From Promethearchaeota archaeon (GTDB taxonomy: Archaea; Asgardarchaeota; Lokiarchaeia; Sigynarchaeales; MK-D1), in the NCBI GenBank assembly GCA_016839385.1, contig JAEOUK010000514.1:1-8295 (forward strand): a DNA stretch of 8,295 nucleotides, read 5' to 3'. The notes beneath the pieces are model-generated. The model had not been told where the DNA came from. It saw only the letters and a program-made list of their open reading frames with translations, and did not search any database. Position numbers and translations under genes: made by a program. The first letter of the stretch is position 1. Every line of letters begins with the position of its first letter. Below, piece by piece: positions 5,415-8,295 of this stretch.

Positions 5415-6203
5415 TTAATATTTTCCTAAAACCAAGGGTAAATCTGCAATACTATCAAGTATAGTGTCTGCATCCATTGAAATTGATCCAGCGAAATTTT
5501 GACCTTTCCCTGTTCGAACCATTACTGTCCTTAATCCTGCTTCATGTCCACCCTTAATATCTGCATAAATATCATCCCCAATGATGAGCGTCTCTGATGC
5601 TTGGGTACCTAATTTTTTCAAAGCCATATCGAAGAATTTTGTATTTGGTTTTCCGAAAATTCTTGGTTTTACTTGGGCAGCATATGCGAGAGTTTCGACA
5701 AAACTACCTGTATCTAGTAATTCTTTGCCATCATTATCGATAAAATAACGATTTCCTTGAGTACCTAACAATTCTGCGCCTTTCACTATATAGTGAAATG
5801 CTCTATCTAACCGTTCTAATCTCCAATCATCCCTAAAATCTCCAATTATAACGCAATGGGGTATTTCTGCTCCAATTGGTTCTTGATATCCTTGAAACTC
5901 CTTTTTTGTCTCCTTAGATAAGAGAAAATACATTTTTTTATCTTTATGATGTTCTAAAAATTCCTTCAAAGCGATTATTGGGGTAAAGATCTCATCTTTA
6001 AGTATATCAAATCCCATTCCGACGAGTTCTTGATAAATGGTGGAGGGAGTTCTACTATCAGTATTAGTAATAAATAAGATCTTTAAGCCCAACTTTCGTA
6101 AATATGGGATGATTTGTAAAGCTCCAGGTATAGGTCTGTTTCTATATACAAGTGTTCCAGCAATATCAATAAGAATTGCCTTAATTTTAGTACCATCCCT
6201 CAT
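5415..6203 (-). CDS. HAD-IIA (NagD/HDHD2/LHPP-like) hydrolase with altered motif I
   Basis: A 262-residue cytoplasmic protein of the haloacid dehalogenase superfamily, subclass IIA, the group containing NagD, phosphoglycolate phosphatases, LHPP and HDHD2. Motif I is LIDIAGTLV with nucleophile D13, motif II is FITNTDS with T46, motif III is GKPN with K185, and motif IV is IGDDIYADI with D210 and D211. A C2-type cap is inserted between motifs II and III (about 70-180). Motif I reads D-I-A-G-T, so the second Asp, the usual general acid/base of phosphatases, is Ala15. The mammalian HDHD2 and LHPP proteins also lack this Asp (Ser instead), and this gene resembles them. The ATG is 9 bases after the TAG of the ThiI-like gene, and its weak AGGCGA ribosome site starts within that stop codon, so the two are cotranscribed. 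Phosphatase activity is uncertain; substrate unknown. Confidence 0.88.
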   Translation of the reverse strand: MRDGTKIKAILIDIAGTLVYRNRPIPGALQIIPYLRKLGLKILFITNTDSRTPSTIYQELVGMGFDILKDEIFTPIIALKEFLEHHKDKKMYFLLSKETKKEFQGYQEPIGAEIPHCVIIGDFRDDWRLERLDRAFHYIVKGAELLGTQGNRYFIDNDGKELLDTGSFVETLAYAAQVKPRIFGKPNTKFFDMALKKLGTQASETLIIGDDIYADIKGGHEAGLRTVMVRTGKGQNFAGSISMDADTILDSIADLPLVLGKY

Positions 6204-6212
6204 AAAATTCGC

Positions 6213-7628
6213 CTAAATTTGAATTAGTTCTAAACTTTCTATAGATCTTAAAGTAGGTTCTCCATATAAACCATGATCCTTAAGAATTAATTCTATCTCT
6301 TGGCATAGGCTAAACCATATCTCATCAAAATTAGTAACAATTTTTTCTGGTACATTAATTATCGATTTTAAGGGAAAAGGAAGTAGTTTTCGATTAGCTT
6401 CAGTATTATTGTCAAGTTCAGGATAATCAGAAAAGAAATCAAAGAGCTTCTCATTAGATGCAGAAATTTTCTTGAACTTCTCGTTGATTTCACTTTGTGT
6501 AAAAGATACCGCAGCTCGAAAAATCGGGATGCTGGAACTCTCTATATCTTTCAGTACGGGAAAATTTGAGGGGTAATAAACGAATGGATAATTTCCCTCG
6601 ACCACTGAGAGATATTCAATTAATTTTCTTCTTAGTCCAGATCGCTGGCTTTTTTGCTGTTTAGAGCTGAGATAGGAAGCAATATTTGAACTCCAATCTA
6701 TTCGTTCTTTAGATTCGAGTAATTCAAACAATTTTTCGTGATTTTTCACCACCCATGTTCCTAAAAGAATCTGAAATTTTCGTGTTAAGAAATATTCCAG
6801 AGGAGGATATTGGTATCGAATGGTCAACTCTTGGATTCGAGTTTGAACCTCTTTCATTTCAATCCTAAAATAATAAAATGAGCGAACGGGGAGATATTGT
6901 TTAAACTGAGTAAATACTGTATGAATCTTCTCTGTTTTCACTGCATCATAAGCATATACTAGTGGTAAAATGTAAACACCTCTTTTCATAAGTAACATTG
7001 CAGAGACAAATTCTGAAATTAAGCCACGACTGAGTAAAACACTACCACCAGAAAATGTTTCAATAGGGTTTCCACCCCAAGGAGTTTCAATACTTTCACT
7101 ATAAACAAAAATGTTGTTATCTCTTACATTTATGTGAATCCATTTATCTGGTTGACTAAGATTCACAGATAAATTTCGAGAATCCCCAAATTCTTTCATT
7201 ATTTGGGATCCCACAGTTTTTGCTATTTCATTGCTAGAAAATGAATGTTGTCCAATGCGGCGAACACGTACTCCAAAAGAATTGTTCTGAGTAAGAAATT
7301 CATCTGCTAATTTTAGAGCTGTTTCTTGAATTTCTTCAAATCCTCCTTGAGCAAATATTGCCGGACTAATTGAGTGCACTCCCAATACTGTTTGTAAAGA
7401 GGAGATCGCACTTTCCATGTATCCATTTTCTGGATGAAGATACACAAATCCATGATCTCGCCATAATCGACTAAATTTGACATGATCACGTTTACATTGA
7501 AACTTTATATTTCTCATTAAACTCCGTAGTAATCTCTTCCGGACTTGTTGAGATTTTAGTGCAATTTCTCCATAGCGAATCAAAATAACATTAAATAAAG
7601 GAGATAATCTCACTTGGTTGGAACTCAT
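6213..7628 (-). CDS. ThiI-like THUMP-domain protein with degenerate PP-loop, probable pseudoenzyme
   Basis: A 471-residue relative of ThiI, the enzyme that makes 4-thiouridine at tRNA position 8. Residues 12-40 match the N-terminal ferredoxin-like domain (ILIRYGEIALKS). Residues of about 66-180 are the THUMP RNA-binding domain (VRRIGQHSFSSNEIAKTVG, LSQPDKWIHINVRD). Residues 196-225 align with the ATP-pyrophosphatase signature, but the family's SGGIDS is here S200-R-G-L-I-S205, lacking the second Gly and the Asp needed for ATP. The rest of the domain keeps its outline (MKRGVYILPLVYA; IPIFRAAVSFTQSEI in place of the family's RPLIG-DK-EI), yet the usual GES-GQVASQT block is absent. Only C45 and C442 exist, so neither the catalytic cysteine nor the CxxC of archaeal ThiI is present, nor a rhodanese tail. 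It probably binds tRNA without thiolating it. ATG 7628 follows a GGTG ribosome site. Confidence 0.82.
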   Translation of the reverse strand: MSSNQVRLSPLFNVILIRYGEIALKSQQVRKRLLRSLMRNIKFQCKRDHVKFSRLWRDHGFVYLHPENGYMESAISSLQTVLGVHSISPAIFAQGGFEEIQETALKLADEFLTQNNSFGVRVRRIGQHSFSSNEIAKTVGSQIMKEFGDSRNLSVNLSQPDKWIHINVRDNNIFVYSESIETPWGGNPIETFSGGSVLLSRGLISEFVSAMLLMKRGVYILPLVYAYDAVKTEKIHTVFTQFKQYLPVRSFYYFRIEMKEVQTRIQELTIRYQYPPLEYFLTRKFQILLGTWVVKNHEKLFELLESKERIDWSSNIASYLSSKQQKSQRSGLRRKLIEYLSVVEGNYPFVYYPSNFPVLKDIESSSIPIFRAAVSFTQSEINEKFKKISASNEKLFDFFSDYPELDNNTEANRKLLPFPLKSIINVPEKIVTNFDEIWFSLCQEIELILKDHGLYGEPTLRSIESLELIQI

Positions 7629-7671
7629 TCAAAACACCAAATTATGATATGGTTAATATCTATGAGTAAAT

Positions 7672-7677
7672 AAAAAA
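7672..7677 (-). terminator. U6 tract after the helicase gene
   Basis: A run of six T on the - strand, in a T-rich setting, begins 14 bases after the helicase stop codon. The 63-base gap to the ThiI-like gene could thus separate two units, though readthrough is possible with so short a tract. Confidence 0.35.
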
Positions 7678-7691
7678 TAGATGGATATAGC

Positions 7692-8295
7692 TTAGAAAGG
7701 TAATATTTTTCTCGCTGGTTGTCTTTTTTGCGTGTTCCTTCTTGAATCTCGAGAGGATTTTTTGACCTCTCGTGGTGGTACTTCCTCTTTTTTGATATCT
7801 TTTCCAATAAATCCCTCAATTTGGGAGATTAAACGGTATTGATCCATTAGTACCATTGTTATAGCTGTTCCTTCCTTTCCCATACGACTTGTACGTCCAA
7901 TTCGATGAACATATACTTCTGTATACTCCGGTACATCATAATTAATGACGTGTGATACATTAGGAATGTCTAATCCTCGTGCTGCGACATCGGTAGCGAT
8001 TAGAAAATCAATTTCATGGCGCTTAAACTTTTTTGTCACTACCTCTCGTTTTGCTTGAGATAAATCTCCTGACAACATTTCCATCTTGAAAGGTAGATTT
8101 CTTTCTCTCTCCAATCGATTTTTCAACCACATTGCCGTCTTCTTCGTATTTGTGAATACTAACACATGAGTCATATCAGGTTTCAATTTTCGTAGAATCC
8201 GTACGAATGCATAATATTTATCCTTGAAAAATTTGACCATGTAATAATATTGATCAGTGTTTTCAACGGTAATGCTGTCTTGGGAGACATTTATG
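7692..8295 (-). CDS. DEAD-box ATP-dependent RNA helicase, C-terminal half (5'-truncated by the window edge)
   Basis: The protein unwinds or remodels RNA using ATP, as in ribosome assembly or RNA decay. The frame stays open from the TAA at 7692 to the right edge, so the ATG at 8240 is internal; 201 residues are visible. The visible part is the second RecA-like domain. Motif IV is VLVFTNTKK, and the following block is LSGDLSQAKRE. Motif V is ATDVAARGLDIPNVSHVINYDVP in outline (TDVAARGLD core), and motif VI is YVHRIGRTSRMGKEG with both arginine fingers. A basic tail of about 30 residues (KKSSRDSRRNTQKRQPARK) ends the protein, fitting nonspecific RNA binding; no extra RNA-binding domain follows. 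The first RecA domain with the Walker A and DEAD motifs lies outside the window. It resembles DeaD/CsdA/RhlE types, but the fragment does not settle which. Confidence 0.93.
   Translation of the reverse strand, partial: INVSQDSITVENTDQYYYMVKFFKDKYYAFVRILRKLKPDMTHVLVFTNTKKTAMWLKNRLERERNLPFKMEMLSGDLSQAKREVVTKKFKRHEIDFLIATDVAARGLDIPNVSHVINYDVPEYTEVYVHRIGRTSRMGKEGTAITMVLMDQYRLISQIEGFIGKDIKKEEVPPREVKKSSRDSRRNTQKRQPARKILPF

Noticed and set aside
7041..7052. SGGS at residues 193-196 of the ThiI-like protein as a functional PP-loop
   Set aside because: It precedes the beta strand of the nucleotide site; the family alignment, anchored on MKRG, puts the true PP-loop at the degenerate SRGLIS.
7625..7819. 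64-codon - strand frame ending with ATGA overlap at the ThiI-like start
   Set aside because: It runs out of frame through the helicase C-terminal tail, whose helicase frame is clearly the coding one; the neat overlap is coincidental.

Overview
This AT-rich 8.3 kb window is most likely from an archaeon, and probably an Asgard (Promethearchaeota) one. The archaeal assignment rests on a tRNA-Tyr gene with an intron at 37/38, a bulge-helix-bulge-like splice structure and the C1-G72 pair typical of archaeal and eukaryotic tRNA-Tyr. TATA-box promoters, one apparently leaderless gene and oligo-U terminators support it. The Asgard assignment is inference from the style of the collagen-like surface protein and the small multi-pass membrane protein pair, and was not tested by any search.

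Layout, left to right. (1) The C-terminal two thirds of an aldose 1-epimerase (galM, + strand) runs in from the left edge. It converges on a membrane-anchored collagen-like/C1q-like protein (- strand). (2) The - strand continues with a GNAT acetyltransferase that starts with TTG, then two tandem paralogous multi-pass membrane proteins of unknown function. (3) A 199-bp divergent spacer with a perfect 13-bp inverted repeat separates these from an O6-alkylguanine-DNA alkyltransferase (+ strand, probably leaderless). (4) That gene converges on a membrane-anchored glycerophosphodiester phosphodiesterase (- strand). (5) Next is tRNA-Tyr(GTA) with a 54-nt intron and an encoded CCA end (- strand). (6) Last is a - strand block: the C-terminal half of a DEAD-box RNA helicase entering from the right edge, a ThiI-like THUMP protein whose PP-loop has decayed, and, 9 bases after it, a NagD/HDHD2-type HAD hydrolase with an altered motif I.

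Most genes look like separate transcription units with their own oligo-U ends. The convincing operon is the ThiI-like gene plus the HAD gene. Three products appear to face the cell surface or envelope: the collagen-like protein, the membrane paralog pair and the anchored phosphodiesterase.

The strongest unusual signals are two. The tRNA-Tyr carries a coordinated exchange of the near-invariant tertiary pair G18-U55 to C18-G55. The full-length ThiI relative has lost both its ATP-pyrophosphatase signature and the catalytic cysteines. No mobile element, CRISPR array or rRNA was seen.
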